A stretch of 64,000 nucleotides of DNA, from assembly GCF_039536205.1 (NCBI RefSeq), contig NZ_BAAAYL010000001.1:2604001-2668000 (forward strand), written 5' to 3'. Source of the DNA: Streptomyces sannanensis. Lineage in GTDB: Bacteria > Actinomycetota > Actinomycetes > Streptomycetales > Streptomycetaceae. Below are positions 55,308-64,000 of the stretch, in pieces. The position numbers were made by a program, and so were the translations under genes. Positions within the stretch are counted from its first letter, which is position 1, and each line of letters starts with the position of its first letter. Below the pieces are notes generated by a model. It ran no database searches. It saw only the letters and a program-made list of their open reading frames with translations, and was not told where the DNA came from.

Positions 55308-55904
55308 TCAGGGGGTGAGTGTCTCTACAAGCGTCTCCTGGAGCGCACCCAGCCAGAGATAGGCCATGACCATCGGCTTGCGCGGATCACCGTCCGGCAG
55401 CCGGTAGAGGTCCTCGCTCTCCTCGTCCTCGCTGACCTCCAGGCGGGTGCCGATGGTCAGCCGCAGATCGTTGAGCGCGCCCAGCCAGTGGCGTGAGTCC
55501 TGGGGCGTCAGCTTGAGCACCGCGCCACCCTCACCCGTCACGTTGAGCGAATCGAGGGTGCGTACGAGCGCGAGGGCGTCGTCGCGCTTACGGGCCCGCA
55601 GATCGTTCTCGGTGTAGCGACGGAACTCGGCGGACGCGGCGCGCTGCTCGTCGTCCTGCTCCCCGGACGCGTCCGGGTCGGCGTAGGCGTCGGGGAGGAG
55701 CCGTGCGAGCGCCGGGTCCGTGGGTGCCTCGCTCGGGCCCTCCGCGAAGAGCGCGGCGAGCGGATCCTCACCCATGGCCGGCGCCTGGCCGGGACCGATC
55801 AGCTCCAGCAGTTGTACACCGAGCGAGCGCAGGATGGAGATCTCGACCTCGTCGAGCGCGACTGCCGCACCGCCGCCCTTGAGCGGCTCGAAGTTCCCGG
55901 CCAT
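55308..55904 (-). CDS. DUF2017 protein (ClpS-linked)
   Basis: ATG 55904 overlaps the clpS stop (TGATG); 198 residues. The text FEPLKGGGAAVALDEVEISILRSLGVQLLELIG and HWLGALNDLRLTIGTRLEVSEDE matches DUF2017, a family nearly always found right after clpS in actinobacteria. Role unknown; the coupling suggests a part in N-end-rule degradation or its control. Confidence 0.93.
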   Translation of the reverse strand: MAGNFEPLKGGGAAVALDEVEISILRSLGVQLLELIGPGQAPAMGEDPLAALFAEGPSEAPTDPALARLLPDAYADPDASGEQDDEQRAASAEFRRYTENDLRARKRDDALALVRTLDSLNVTGEGGAVLKLTPQDSRHWLGALNDLRLTIGTRLEVSEDEESEDLYRLPDGDPRKPMVMAYLWLGALQETLVETLTP

Positions 55905-56209
55905 CAGTCGCGATCCTGAGACAGGGTCGCCCACAGCCCGTATCCGTGCATGGCCTGCACGTCGCGTTCCATCTCCTCGCGGCTGCCGCTGGACACCACC
56001 GCCCGGCCCTTGTTGTGGACGTCGAGCATCAGCTTGGTGGCCTTGTCCTTGGTGTAGCCGAAGTACGCCTGGAAGACGTACGTCACGTAGCTCATGAGGT
56101 TGACCGGGTCGTTGTGGACGATCGTCACCCAGGGCACATCGGGCTCGGGAACAGCGAAGCTCTCCTCCGCCGCCTCAGGGCGCGTGATCTCAGTAGGAGC
56201 GACACTCAC
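55904..56209 (-). CDS. clpS: ATP-dependent Clp protease adaptor ClpS
   Basis: The GTG-started 101-residue protein has the ClpS pattern [47 protein letters not shown]. It binds N-degron substrates and delivers them to Clp ATPases. It is divergent from pncB. Confidence 0.96.
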   Translation of the reverse strand: MSVAPTEITRPEAAEESFAVPEPDVPWVTIVHNDPVNLMSYVTYVFQAYFGYTKDKATKLMLDVHNKGRAVVSSGSREEMERDVQAMHGYGLWATLSQDRD

Positions 56210-56303
56210 TTACCCCATGCTGCCACTGACGGGGAGTGGCCGCACAAACGGGGGCAGCCCTAGAAATCGTCAAACTGACGAGTATTCGAGTAGCATCGCT
56301 CGT

Positions 56304-57632
56304 ATGAACACAGCGGACCTTGGCCTGCCGGTGGATGTCCCGTCGACAGCCCTCTTCACCGACCAGTACGAGCTCACCATGCTCGAGGCCGCCCTGAAGG
56401 CCGGCACCGCGGACCGCCGATCCGTCTTCGAGGTCTTCACCCGGCGGCTCCCCGAGGGCCGCCGTTACGGTGTCGTGGCGGGCACCGGCCGGGTCCTGGA
56501 CGCCGTGGAGAACTTCCGCTTCGACAGCGGCGTACTCGGCTTCCTGCGCGACCGCGCCATCGTCGACGAGGCCACTCTGCAGTGGCTGGCCGACTACCGT
56601 TTCAACGGCGACATCTGGGGCTACCCCGAGGGCGAGGTGTACTTCCCCGGCTCGCCGATCATGCGGGTCGAGGGCACCTTCGCCGAGTGCGTGCTCCTGG
56701 AGACCGTGATCCTGTCGATCCTCAACCACGACTCGGCGGTCGCCGCCGCCGCGTCCCGGATGGCGGTGGCCGCGGGTGGCCGCCGCCTGGTCGAGATGGG
56801 TGCCCGCCGCACCCATGAGCTGGCCGCGGTGGCCGCTGCCCGGGCCGCCTATGTCGGCGGCTTCTCCTCCACCTCGGACCTGGCCGCCGGATTCCGTTAC
56901 GGCATCCCGACCGTCGGAACCTCCGCGCACGCCTTCACCCTGCTGCACGACAGCGAGCGGGACGCTTTCCGGGCGCAGGTCGCCACGCTGGGGCGGGGGA
57001 CCACCCTGCTGGTGGACACCTACGACGTCGCCGAGGCGGTCCGTACCGCCGTGGACGTGGCCGGGACGCAGCTGGGCGCCGTGCGCATCGACTCCGGGGA
57101 CCTGCTGCTGATGGCCCACCGGGTACGGCAGCAGCTGGACGAGCTGGGCGCGACCCGGACCAGGATCGTGGTCACCTCGGACCTGGACGAGTACGCCATC
57201 GCCTCGCTGGCCGCGGCGCCCGTGGACGCCTACGGCGTGGGCACCCAGCTGGTCACCGGAAGCGGCCACCCCACCTGCTCCATGGTCTACAAGCTGGTCG
57301 CCCGTGCCCAGTCCACGGATCCCAAGGCCCCGCTGGTCCCGGTGGCCAAGAAGGCACGCGGCGGCAAGACGTCCATCGGCGGCCGCAAGTGGGCCGCGCG
57401 CCGGGTCGACGAGGACGGCGTCGCCGAGGCCGAGGTCCTCGGCACCGGCCCCGTGCCGGCGAAGCTCTCCGGCCGGCAGCTGGTCGTGGAGCTGATGAAG
57501 GGCGGCGAGGTCGTGGCCCGCGAGCCGCTGGACGCGGCGCGCGACCGGCACATCGCGGCCCGGGCCGGTCTGCCGATGTCCGCGATCCAGCTGTCCCGCG
57601 GCGAGCCGGTCATTCCCACGGAGTACGTGTAA
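56304..57632 (+). CDS. pncB: Nicotinate phosphoribosyltransferase
   Basis: The 442-residue enzyme carries LFTDQYELTMLEAALKAG and the PRPP/nicotinate site region GTSAHAFTLLHD...VDTYDVAEAVRTAV...VRIDSGDL...TSDLDEYAIASLAAAPVDAYGVGTQLVTG. It makes nicotinate mononucleotide in NAD salvage, working with the pncA product encoded downstream. A TAGCAT -10-like box (56291-56296) lies 7 bases before the ATG, so the mRNA may be leaderless. Confidence 0.97.
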   Translation: MNTADLGLPVDVPSTALFTDQYELTMLEAALKAGTADRRSVFEVFTRRLPEGRRYGVVAGTGRVLDAVENFRFDSGVLGFLRDRAIVDEATLQWLADYRFNGDIWGYPEGEVYFPGSPIMRVEGTFAECVLLETVILSILNHDSAVAAAASRMAVAAGGRRLVEMGARRTHELAAVAAARAAYVGGFSSTSDLAAGFRYGIPTVGTSAHAFTLLHDSERDAFRAQVATLGRGTTLLVDTYDVAEAVRTAVDVAGTQLGAVRIDSGDLLLMAHRVRQQLDELGATRTRIVVTSDLDEYAIASLAAAPVDAYGVGTQLVTGSGHPTCSMVYKLVARAQSTDPKAPLVPVAKKARGGKTSIGGRKWAARRVDEDGVAEAEVLGTGPVPAKLSGRQLVVELMKGGEVVAREPLDAARDRHIAARAGLPMSAIQLSRGEPVIPTEYV

Positions 57633-57656
57633 GAGGGACGCCGTGGGGGCACGCCA

Positions 57657-57925
57657 TGGCGAGTGAGCCGAAGGGGCACGCGGCCACGCGCCGGAGGCGC
57701 ATATCGGCACGGTGAAGGGGGACACCTCTGGGGGCACCCCCAGAGGTGTCTGGGGGAGGCAGCCGGGATGCGCGCAGGTCCTGAGGCTGGAGTCGACATG
57801 CGGCTGCCGCCGTGTGGAGGACCGAGGCTGCATCGATGTGCGGCTGCCGCCGCGTGGTCGACCGTCGGCGCACGCTTGAGCGCCCTGTGGGGGTCCCCCC
57901 GGACGGAGTCCGGGGGGACCGAGCC
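57657..57925. repeat. Intergenic repeat element, copy B (about 269 bp)
   Basis: Second copy of the element at 51173-51457, same orientation: TGGCGAGTGAGCCGAAGG, then GCGCCGGAGGCGCATAT, a CTGGGGGCACCCCCAG hairpin, GTGCGGCTGCCGC repeats and a GTCCCCCCGGAC...CCGGGGGGAC palindrome before GAGCC. It lies between pncB and pncA. Confidence 0.75.
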
Positions 57926-57955
57926 ACAAAAGGAAAAAGAAAGGGGACGCCCGTC

Positions 57956-58558
57956 ATGCACCGCGCGTTGATCGTCGTCGACGTCCAGAACGACTTCTGT
58001 GAGGGCGGCAGCCTCGCCGTGGCGGGTGGCGCCGATGTCGCCGCCGCCATCACCGAGCTGATCGGCCAGGCGCCCGCCGGCTACCGCCATGTCGTCGCCA
58101 CCCGCGACCACCACATAGACCCCGGGGAGCACTTCTCCGGGCATCCCGACTATGTGGACTCCTGGCCCGCGCACTGCGTGGCCGGCACGGAGGGCGTCGG
58201 ATTCCACCCGAACTTCGCCCCGGCCGTCGCCTCCGGAGCGGTCGACGCGGTCTTCAGCAAGGGCGCGCACGACGCTGCCTACAGCGGCTTCGAAGGACGC
58301 GACGAGAACGGCACCTCGCTCGCGGACTGGCTGCGCGAGCGAGGCGTCGGCGAGGTCGACGTGGTCGGTATCGCCACGGACCACTGCGTACGGGCGACGG
58401 CCCTGGACGCGGTCCGCGAGGGCTTCGCCACGCGTGTGCTGCTCGACCTCACGGCGGGGGTCGCCGAGGCGACCACGGAGCGCGCCCTGGAGGAGCTCCG
58501 CGAGGCCGGTGTGGAGCTCACCGGCAAGCCGGTGCAGGCCCCGGGCGCGCAGGCCTGA
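57956..58558 (+). CDS. pncA: Nicotinamidase / pyrazinamidase-type amidohydrolase
   Basis: ATG 57956 follows AAGGGGA; 200 residues. The catalytic triad is Asp in VVDVQNDFCEGG, Lys in FSKGAHD and Cys in ATDHCVRATA; metal ligands are in TRDHHIDP and the HF that follows. It converts nicotinamide to nicotinate, the substrate of PncB encoded just upstream. Confidence 0.96.
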   Translation: MHRALIVVDVQNDFCEGGSLAVAGGADVAAAITELIGQAPAGYRHVVATRDHHIDPGEHFSGHPDYVDSWPAHCVAGTEGVGFHPNFAPAVASGAVDAVFSKGAHDAAYSGFEGRDENGTSLADWLRERGVGEVDVVGIATDHCVRATALDAVREGFATRVLLDLTAGVAEATTERALEELREAGVELTGKPVQAPGAQA

Positions 58559-58574
58559 CGCGCAGGGGTGGGCC

Positions 58575-58640
58575 CGGGGCACCCCTGGGGGCACCCCTGG
58601 GGGCACCCCCAGCGGTAGCTGGGGGAGGTGGCCGGGGGGA
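58575..58640. repeat. Intergenic GGGGGCACCCC / GGTAGCTGGGGGA repeat
   Basis: Three GGGGCACCCC units followed by CAGCGGTAGCTGGGGGAGGT and GAGCGTCCG. This matches the order at 33653-33790, including the later GACGCCGGACGGGC. Confidence 0.8.
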
Positions 58641-58650
58641 GCGTCCGACC

Positions 58651-58992
58651 TCAGACGCCGGACGGGCTGGGGCTGCGGCCCTCCACCCGGGCAGGCCTGA
58701 GCAGGGCGGCTATCGGGTGCCACAGCTCCTGGACCGTCTGTGGGCTGGTGCGCCAGAGCAGGCCGTCCGGGTGGTGGAGCACGGCCGTGACCTCGTCCGG
58801 GGTGGGCGGCTCCAGGTTGCCCCGCAGATAGACCGCGCGCAGGCCCAGATTGCGCAGCCTGGTCAGGGCGCGGGCCCGGTTCAGCGCGTGGACCAGGATG
58901 CGTACGCTGGCGCCCTCCACGACCGGGTTGGGCAGGGTGATCGCGACCACCACGCTGCCGTTCGGGAGCTTGCTGAAACCTCCGCCTGCCAT
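58651..58992 (-). CDS. Uncharacterised 113-residue protein
   Basis: ATG 58992 with a GGGGGAG about 10 bases upstream is preferred; ATG 59046 has no ribosome site. The text AGGGFSKLPNGSVVVAITLPNPVVEGASVRILVHALNRARALTRLRNLGLRAVYLRGN is protein-like with alternating strands and helices and ends with a basic, Pro-rich tail. I recognise no family. It lies between the PncA gene and the InhA gene. Confidence 0.65.
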   Translation of the reverse strand: MAGGGFSKLPNGSVVVAITLPNPVVEGASVRILVHALNRARALTRLRNLGLRAVYLRGNLEPPTPDEVTAVLHHPDGLLWRTSPQTVQELWHPIAALLRPARVEGRSPSPSGV

Positions 58993-59057
58993 GGATCCGG
59001 TCTCCCCCGCGAGAGGTCCTGTCGATAAGAAGCGGTCAAGAGGCATCTGAACACGAA

Positions 59058-59087
59058 CGGCCGCCGCCCGCCAGAGGGCGACGGCCG
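59058..59087 (-). terminator. Terminator hairpin after the InhA-type protease
   Basis: Near-perfect 12 bp arms (59058-59069 and 59076-59087, one mismatch), 28 bases past the protease stop in the leftward direction. Confidence 0.75.
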
Positions 59088-59115
59088 ATCATGGTTCGAC
59101 CTGCGAAGATGTGCC

Positions 59116-61572
59116 TCAGTTGGTGGAGGGGCCGACCTTCACGGTGATCGTCTTGCCGCTCTGCGGCTCCTTGACGACCTGGATCTTGGTGTTGGTGTCA
59201 GGGACCTTGACACCCGCGTGCTTGCTCTCCTCGTACCAGTACACACCGTTGCGGTCGTCGAAGACCGGGTTGCCGGCCAGCGACGGCAGCTGCGCCTCGT
59301 TGCCCTGGTTGTGCAGGGTGAAGCCCTGCGTCGGCTGGAAGCCGAAGGTGGAGTCGTAGGCCTGGATACGGCTCGGCATCGGGACGAGCTCGGTCTTCTC
59401 GACGCCGTTCCTGGTGTACGTGTGCCACCACTTCATCGGCTCGGGGTGGGCGTCCACGGGCAGGACGCGGCCCTCGCCCGGGTGGGCGCTGACGTTGTTG
59501 TCCTTCTGGGAGGTGTCCCAGAGCCAGACCAGCAGACCGTTCTGGTACGCGTAGTGCTCCACCGTGCGTGGCTCCACGGCACGGTTGCCGAAGTTGTACG
59601 GGCCGACCTGGAGGGTCTTGTCGTACGAGACGTACTGGCGGTTCTCCGCGATGTAGTACTGCGGGTAGTCCTTGGTGAAGGACTCACCGACGCGGGAGAA
59701 GCCATTGGCGGTCCAGCCGTTGTCGTCGCCCTCTGCGTTGTCCGAGAACACGGTGGCGCCGTCGGCGACCACCTTGATGTCGTCGGCCGCGAAGCCCTTC
59801 AGCGCGTAGCCGCCATCCGTCTGGTAGCGGAAGCGGACGTCGGCCTTCTGGCCGGCGTAGGCGTCCAGCGAGTAGGCCAGCTTCTTGTATCCGCCGGAGG
59901 AACCGGTCAGGGCCGGGGCGTTGCCGCCGTCACGAGTGATCGGCGCGCCGTCGGCGGTGCCGTCCAGCGCCTTCCAGTTGGCGCCGCCGTCGACCGACAC
60001 CTCGGCGTAGAGGAAGTCGTACTCCTCCTCGATGTCCCACCAGCCCTGGAGCTCCAGGGAGGCCGTGGACTTGCCGGTGAGGTCGACGGAGCGGGTGAGG
60101 GTGTTCTTGAGGTCGTCACCCATGTCGCTCCACCACTGCGTGGCGCCCTCGGCAGGCTTCACGACCGTGGTGGTGACCTTCTTGTCCGGCAGCTCGACGA
60201 CGAGCGCCTGCGGGTCCTTGGTGTTGTACTCCGAGACGCCCAGCTTGTGGGTCGACTTCGTCGCGGCCTTGGCCTTGTCGTAGTCGAGCCAGCCCAGCTG
60301 GAGCTTGTCCCAGGCGGTCATGTCGCCGGGCATGTCACCGATGGTGTCCTTGCCCGTGCCCAGCCAGGAGCCGGACGACATCAGCGACCAGAAGCCGGTG
60401 GAGTTGTCGATCGCCCGGCGGTACTGGTCCCCGGCACCGGAGGTGTCGTAGTGGTCCGGCAGACCGAGGTCGTGGCCGTACTCGTGGGCGAAGACACCGA
60501 GGCCGCCGTTCTCGGGCTGCATGGTGTAGTCGCCGACCCAGATGCCGGAGTCGCCGATCTGGGTGCCGCCGGCCTTGTTGTTCTCCGGACCGGTCTTGCC
60601 GGCGTTGGTGCCGTAGGCGTACCAGCGGTGCGCCCACAGGGCGTCGTCGCCTTGGACGCCGCCGCCCGCGGACTGGTCCTCGCCGGCGTGGACGATCTGG
60701 AAGTGGTCGATGTAGCCGTCGGGCTCGTTGAAGTTGCCGTCGCCGTCGGAGTCGTAACGGTCCCACTGGTCGTACTGGGCCAGCTGCGCCTTGATCTCGG
60801 CGTCGGTCTTGCCGGCGGCCTTCTGCTGGGCGAACCAGGCGGTCACACCGTCGCGGACGGTGTCCCAGACGTTGGAGCAGTTGTGCTGGCCGCACCAGTC
60901 GGAGCCGTAACGGGCCTCGTTGTACTCGAGCTTGACCCAGTCGGAGACCTGGCCGTCGACCGAGTAACGGCCGGAGGAGGTCTTCTCGTAGAAGGTCTTC
61001 AGCGAGTGCTTGCCGGCGCCCGTACCGAAGTACAGGTCCTGGAAGTGCTGCTGGTTGTAGTCCGCCTGCCAGGCCGTGGAGTTGTCCTTGGTCCGGTCGG
61101 GCTGGGCTATCTGGTTGTGCGCGGGACCGGGCCGGCCGCCGAACTTGGGCTTCAGCTCGTCGGTGTCGTCGTCCTTGCGGTCGACCAGGGTGGTGTTGTC
61201 GACCTTGTCGCCGAACTCGACCAGGATCGTGAAGATCTTGTCGGTCTTCTCGCGGGCCAGCTCGACGTACTTCTTGTCCCCGAGCTTGACCACCTTGGAC
61301 GCGCCGCGCTGCTGCACGGTGGCGTCGCCCGAGAGGACCTTCTCCAGCGCGGCCTGGCGCTGCTGCTCCTGCTTCTTGCTGAACGGACCGTCGAGGTCGT
61401 GCTCGGTGTCCTGGGCCGGGTCCGGGTTGCGGACCTCGGCGGTGGTGGTGCCGGCCGGACCGGTCTTCTGGTCGTCGGCCTGGGCGACGGCGAAGGCCGA
61501 AGCCGTGGCGGTCGTGGCGGCGAGGGCCACGACAACGGCGGCAGCCCGGAACGCGCTTCTCTTGGAAGTCAC
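59116..61572 (-). CDS. Secreted M6-family metalloprotease (immune inhibitor A type)
   Basis: GTG 61572 is preferred because GGGAGGGG lies about 9 bases upstream and a signal peptide begins at once (SKRSAFRAAAVVVALAATTATASAFA). The 818-residue protein has a propeptide, a peptidase M6 domain with the zinc site HEYGHDLGLPDHYD and SSGSWLG, a calcium-type DSDGDGNFNEPDGYID loop, and C-terminal beta-rich domains with a VFSDNAEGDDNGWTANGF segment. It degrades extracellular proteins. Confidence 0.94.
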   Translation of the reverse strand: MTSKRSAFRAAAVVVALAATTATASAFAVAQADDQKTGPAGTTTAEVRNPDPAQDTEHDLDGPFSKKQEQQRQAALEKVLSGDATVQQRGASKVVKLGDKKYVELAREKTDKIFTILVEFGDKVDNTTLVDRKDDDTDELKPKFGGRPGPAHNQIAQPDRTKDNSTAWQADYNQQHFQDLYFGTGAGKHSLKTFYEKTSSGRYSVDGQVSDWVKLEYNEARYGSDWCGQHNCSNVWDTVRDGVTAWFAQQKAAGKTDAEIKAQLAQYDQWDRYDSDGDGNFNEPDGYIDHFQIVHAGEDQSAGGGVQGDDALWAHRWYAYGTNAGKTGPENNKAGGTQIGDSGIWVGDYTMQPENGGLGVFAHEYGHDLGLPDHYDTSGAGDQYRRAIDNSTGFWSLMSSGSWLGTGKDTIGDMPGDMTAWDKLQLGWLDYDKAKAATKSTHKLGVSEYNTKDPQALVVELPDKKVTTTVVKPAEGATQWWSDMGDDLKNTLTRSVDLTGKSTASLELQGWWDIEEEYDFLYAEVSVDGGANWKALDGTADGAPITRDGGNAPALTGSSGGYKKLAYSLDAYAGQKADVRFRYQTDGGYALKGFAADDIKVVADGATVFSDNAEGDDNGWTANGFSRVGESFTKDYPQYYIAENRQYVSYDKTLQVGPYNFGNRAVEPRTVEHYAYQNGLLVWLWDTSQKDNNVSAHPGEGRVLPVDAHPEPMKWWHTYTRNGVEKTELVPMPSRIQAYDSTFGFQPTQGFTLHNQGNEAQLPSLAGNPVFDDRNGVYWYEESKHAGVKVPDTNTKIQVVKEPQSGKTITVKVGPSTN

Positions 61573-61956
61573 TTGAGATTTTCCCCTCCCGCAGCCGCCC
61601 GCTCGGACCTGAAACGTCCGGATATGAGGGGCCCTCGGCGCGGCTCGCGTGTCAAGTGACGACATTCGACCGGAGTTGGCGAAGAAAAAACAGATCTTGA
61701 CTTGCGCAGGTCAAGTGCACTATGCGACAGCCTGACACCGGAAATCGGACACTCCGGCATGCCGGACAACCTGCCGCCGGCGTCGTCCATCGCGATACGG
61801 AATGACTCCGTGCGCCCCCCTGTGCACCGGCACCGTGGGTTAGGTCACGCTTACCGACTGTTCCGCTCGGGGAATGACCGTCGTAGAGTCACTTGACGGT
61901 GCGACCCGAGCAAGTTGAGAGACTCCCCACCCGACGCTCCCAGGACGGATACCGCC
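61573..61956. other. Gap without a gene between divergent protease and small membrane protein
   Basis: This 384 bp region includes the protease ribosome site (about 61582-61590), an AT-richer patch (AAGAAAAAACAG near 61682-61693) and promoter-like text. No reading frame is convincing. Confidence 0.5.
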
Positions 61957-62238
61957 ATGCCGCGTCCGACTGCCGCACAGCTCGCCTACGGTTCGGCCAC
62001 CGTCGTCATCTCGACCGTCGCCATGCTGTTGCTCTCCAGGACCAGTTCGGGCCTGGGGGTGGCCGTCATCGTGTCCGCGGCGCTCGCGCTCGGCCTGCTC
62101 GTCGCGCTGACGGTACCCACACCGGCGGCGATGCGGGCGGCACGCAGGGCCCGCGACGCCCGTGCGGCTCGTACGGACCGGGTGGAGATGAACGAGGCGC
62201 AGATCCCCGCCGCTCCTGAGCACTCACTGCACGGCTGA
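61957..62238 (+). CDS. Small membrane protein
   Basis: From ATG 61957 the product has 93 residues, with two hydrophobic helices (GSATVVISTVAMLLLS and LGVAVIVSAALALGLLVALTV) and a basic Ala/Arg-rich tail. Family unknown. Its last 15 bases overlap the end of the convergent RDD gene. Confidence 0.75.
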   Translation: MPRPTAAQLAYGSATVVISTVAMLLLSRTSSGLGVAVIVSAALALGLLVALTVPTPAAMRAARRARDARAARTDRVEMNEAQIPAAPEHSLHG

Positions 62239-62886
62239 AGCGGTCGACACCACCACGGTCTTGCCCGCCTTGTCGTGCACACCCTGCCGGTAGGGCTTGT
62301 CGACCAGGATCATCACCAGAATGATCAGCCACCACAGGCAGGGGCAGCACAGCAGGGCGGGCAGCCACAGCACCGCGGCCCGGATCAGCGACGTTCCCAT
62401 GTCCGGCACACTGCCGTCCTTGAGCATGGCGACCCGCAGGTTCATCAGCCGCTTGCCGAGGGTCTGGCCGTTGCTCCGGGTGAAGTACGTGTCGTAGCCG
62501 ACGTACGCCACCACCGCGATCAGCGACCAGACCAGCTGGGCGCCCGTGTACGCCTGGCCGAAGGTCCTGCCGAGATCGTCGCTGCTGTCCCGGTTGACCG
62601 CGAGTGCGCCGCCGAAGGGCAGCGAGATCAGGTAGAGCGGAATGATGACGATGAAGAAGTCGACGATCCTGGCGAGGATCCGCTTGCCCGTGTCCGCGAG
62701 CGGCGGCATGCCCGCGAGCGGGTCGCGGCCGCCGTACTCGTAAGGTCCGCCGGGTCCGCCGAACGGGGGGCCGCCGTACGGGGGTTCCCCGGGCGGGGGG
62801 CCGTACGGCGGCTCCCCGGGCGGGGGCGGCCCGCCCGGTGGGGGGCCGGGCGGCGGCTGGTCGGGCGGCGGCTGGTCGGTGCTCAT
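62224..62886 (-). CDS. RDD-family membrane protein with proline-rich N terminus
   Basis: ATG 62886 gives 220 residues. The first 45 are Pro/Gly-rich (PPPGEPPYGPPPGE). The RDD domain follows, with Arg in GKRILARIVDFFIVIIPLYLIS and Asp residues in the paired helices, GQTLGKRLMNLRV, and a closing VDKPYRQGVHDKAGKTVVV. Four membrane helices. Function of such RDD proteins is mostly unknown. Confidence 0.9.
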   Translation of the reverse strand: MSTDQPPPDQPPPGPPPGGPPPPGEPPYGPPPGEPPYGGPPFGGPGGPYEYGGRDPLAGMPPLADTGKRILARIVDFFIVIIPLYLISLPFGGALAVNRDSSDDLGRTFGQAYTGAQLVWSLIAVVAYVGYDTYFTRSNGQTLGKRLMNLRVAMLKDGSVPDMGTSLIRAAVLWLPALLCCPCLWWLIILVMILVDKPYRQGVHDKAGKTVVVSTASAVQ

Positions 62887-63462
62887 GGCCGTAGTGCACC
62901 GCGCCCCGGGGGGTGGCGCAACGGCTCGCCTGCCATTCGGCCTAGTGCCCCTCCCGGCAACGTTTGCCCCGTCGCGATGCTCCCCCAGCCACATCCCCCA
63001 GGGTGCCCCCGGGCACGCACGTTCGCTGCGTTGGCCGAAAGCCCAAGGAGCGCTGCTACAAGGGTCTTCGGCCGCCTTGCGATCGCACGCACCGGACGCC
63101 GCTCCTTGACGGGCACACGTTGCCGGTCGCGGCACCTGGTGCTGTGACCGGAAAGGTTCGCCGGCTCGCGACGCTCCCCCAGCTACCGCTGGGAGGTGCC
63201 CCCAGGCACGGCACCTCTCCCCCGTAGCCCTTCGGGCACAGGAGGTACCCCCACCGTTGTCGCATCGCGCGAGTACGGCCAAGTACGAGCTGCGATCCTC
63301 CGCCTTGCGATGCACCGCACCTGGGGGCACCCTGGGGGCACCCCCAGCGGTAGCTGGGGGAGGTAGCTGGGGGAGGTAGCTGGGGGAGGTAGCTGGGGGA
63401 GGTAGCTGGGGGAGCCGCGAGCTTCCCGGCAAACCTTTCCGGCCACCTTTCCGGCCACAGCA
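62887..63462. repeat. Repeat-filled gap between two RDD genes
   Basis: The 576 bp gap contains palindromic GGGGGCACCC cores, five perfect head-to-tail copies of GGTAGCTGGGGGA at 63349-63413, an inverted GCTACCGCTGGGAGGTGCCCC near 63182, and a GCATCGCAAGGCGGAGGA segment (reverse strand, about 63297-63314) shared with 27069-27086. No gene is proposed. Confidence 0.75.
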
Positions 63463-64000
63463 CTAGCGGTCTGCCGCCACGAACGTACGGGCCGCCTTGT
63501 CGTGCCAGCACTGCCGCCATGGGCGGTCGAACACGCACCACAGGACGTTGACGACACCGACGGCGAGCAGGCCGAGCACTCCGTACACCAGCCAGCGGCC
63601 CAGTGCCGCGCCGAACGCCGGCGGCTCGTGCGACTCGATGCCCCGCACAGCGACTCCGCACAGCTTCTTGCCGAGCGTCCGGCCCCACTTCGCGGTCGGC
63701 AGTACCTCGTACAGAACGCCGATCAGCAGAAACGCTCCCAGCACGATGCCGAGGTAGGTGCCCGTGGTGCCGTCCAGCAGCCAGACCGTGACGGTTCGGC
63801 CCGAGAGCCTGGCCGCCTCGATCTTCTGGTGGATGTGGTCGGCCGTCCTGGACACGAGCGGCATGGCGACCGCGCCCAGGGCGGTGGTGGTGACGAGGGT
63901 GTCGACGATCCGCGCCGCGAAACGCCTGCCGAGGCCCGCGGGACGCGTGGCGGCCTGTGCCCGTGCCGCCCGCGTGAAGGGGTCGTCGGCGGGCGGCTTC
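63463..64000 (-). CDS. RDD-family membrane protein (5' truncated by window end)
   Basis: The frame runs to the window edge: before the internal ATG 63864 it still encodes DDPFTRAARAQAATRPAGLGRRFAARIVDTLVTTTALGAVA, the first helix of an RDD domain with the Arg and Asp residues. Later GRTLGKKLCGVAVRG and DRPWRQCWHDKAARTFV match the RDD ending. It is a paralogue of the neighbouring RDD gene on the same strand. Confidence 0.88.
   Translation of the reverse strand, partial: KPPADDPFTRAARAQAATRPAGLGRRFAARIVDTLVTTTALGAVAMPLVSRTADHIHQKIEAARLSGRTVTVWLLDGTTGTYLGIVLGAFLLIGVLYEVLPTAKWGRTLGKKLCGVAVRGIESHEPPAFGAALGRWLVYGVLGLLAVGVVNVLWCVFDRPWRQCWHDKAARTFVAADR

Noticed and set aside
59218..61659. 813-codon rightward frame opposite the InhA-type protease
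   Set aside because: Val/Gly/Leu-rich antisense text without domains; the protease frame is unmistakable.

Overview
The window is high-GC actinobacterial DNA and almost certainly from a Streptomyces chromosome. Codon third positions are G/C-rich, GTG and TTG starts are common, and gene families typical of the genus appear: an XRE regulator with DUF397 partners, an AfsR/SARP regulator with NB-ARC and TPR domains, DUF1876, DUF2017, DUF3618, CysO/CysM/Mec sulfur genes, and NagF/NagE PTS genes. No rRNA is present. One tRNA, Leu with anticodon TAG, lies at 45893-45977.

Bases 1-9375 are a defence island: a tightly overlapping operon of a Z1-family helicase-like protein (truncated by the window start), a PD-(D/E)XK nuclease, a GHKL (MutL/MORC/HSP90-like) ATPase, a protein of unknown function, and a fusion of an unknown N-terminal domain to a cytosine-5 methyltransferase that has lost its catalytic cysteine. 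After an 88 bp gap comes an intact cytosine-5 methyltransferase. Z1 plus MutL/MORC-type ATPase plus nuclease plus methylase is a published class of predicted restriction-modification system. The pairing of a dead and a live methyltransferase is the most interesting part here.

Bases 9.9-33.6 kb are accessory. They hold an anti-sigma-type ATP-binding protein, an XRE/DUF5753 regulator with two DUF397 partners, and an operon of a membrane protein, an unknown protein and a nucleoside deaminase. The deaminase is partly duplicated downstream, beyond a DUF222/HNH nuclease, and a third paralogue lies at 32.7 kb. Then follow two surface-type proteins, a large SARP/NB-ARC/TPR regulator divergent from a small secreted protein, two decayed genes, a DUF1963 protein with an acidic octapeptide repeat, an ATP-grasp enzyme, a class A beta-lactamase, a HemK-like methyltransferase, acylphosphatase and a Cys-rich four-helix copper protein.

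Bases 33.8-64 kb look like conserved chromosome: DUF445, DUF1707, an ABC-2 exporter, class A PBP, an SMR exporter, a GroES-like protein, Bcp peroxiredoxin, RdgB, RNase PH, the GlcNAc PTS pair, a metallo-hydrolase resembling the mycobacterial Rv1339 cAMP phosphodiesterase, the CysM-CysO-Mec cysteine pathway with a short Cys-containing leader peptide, an amino-acid permease, DUF2017, ClpS, the NAD-salvage pair PncB and PncA, an InhA-type metalloprotease and two RDD membrane proteins (the last cut by the window end). An IS481-family insertion sequence (44769-45838, 6 bp target duplication) sits exactly at the stop codon of an HNH nuclease gene, just upstream of the tRNA. Several intergenic gaps carry related repeats: a 13 bp tandem motif GGTAGCTGGGGGA, a GGGGGCACCCCC hairpin core, and a roughly 270-285 bp element present twice.
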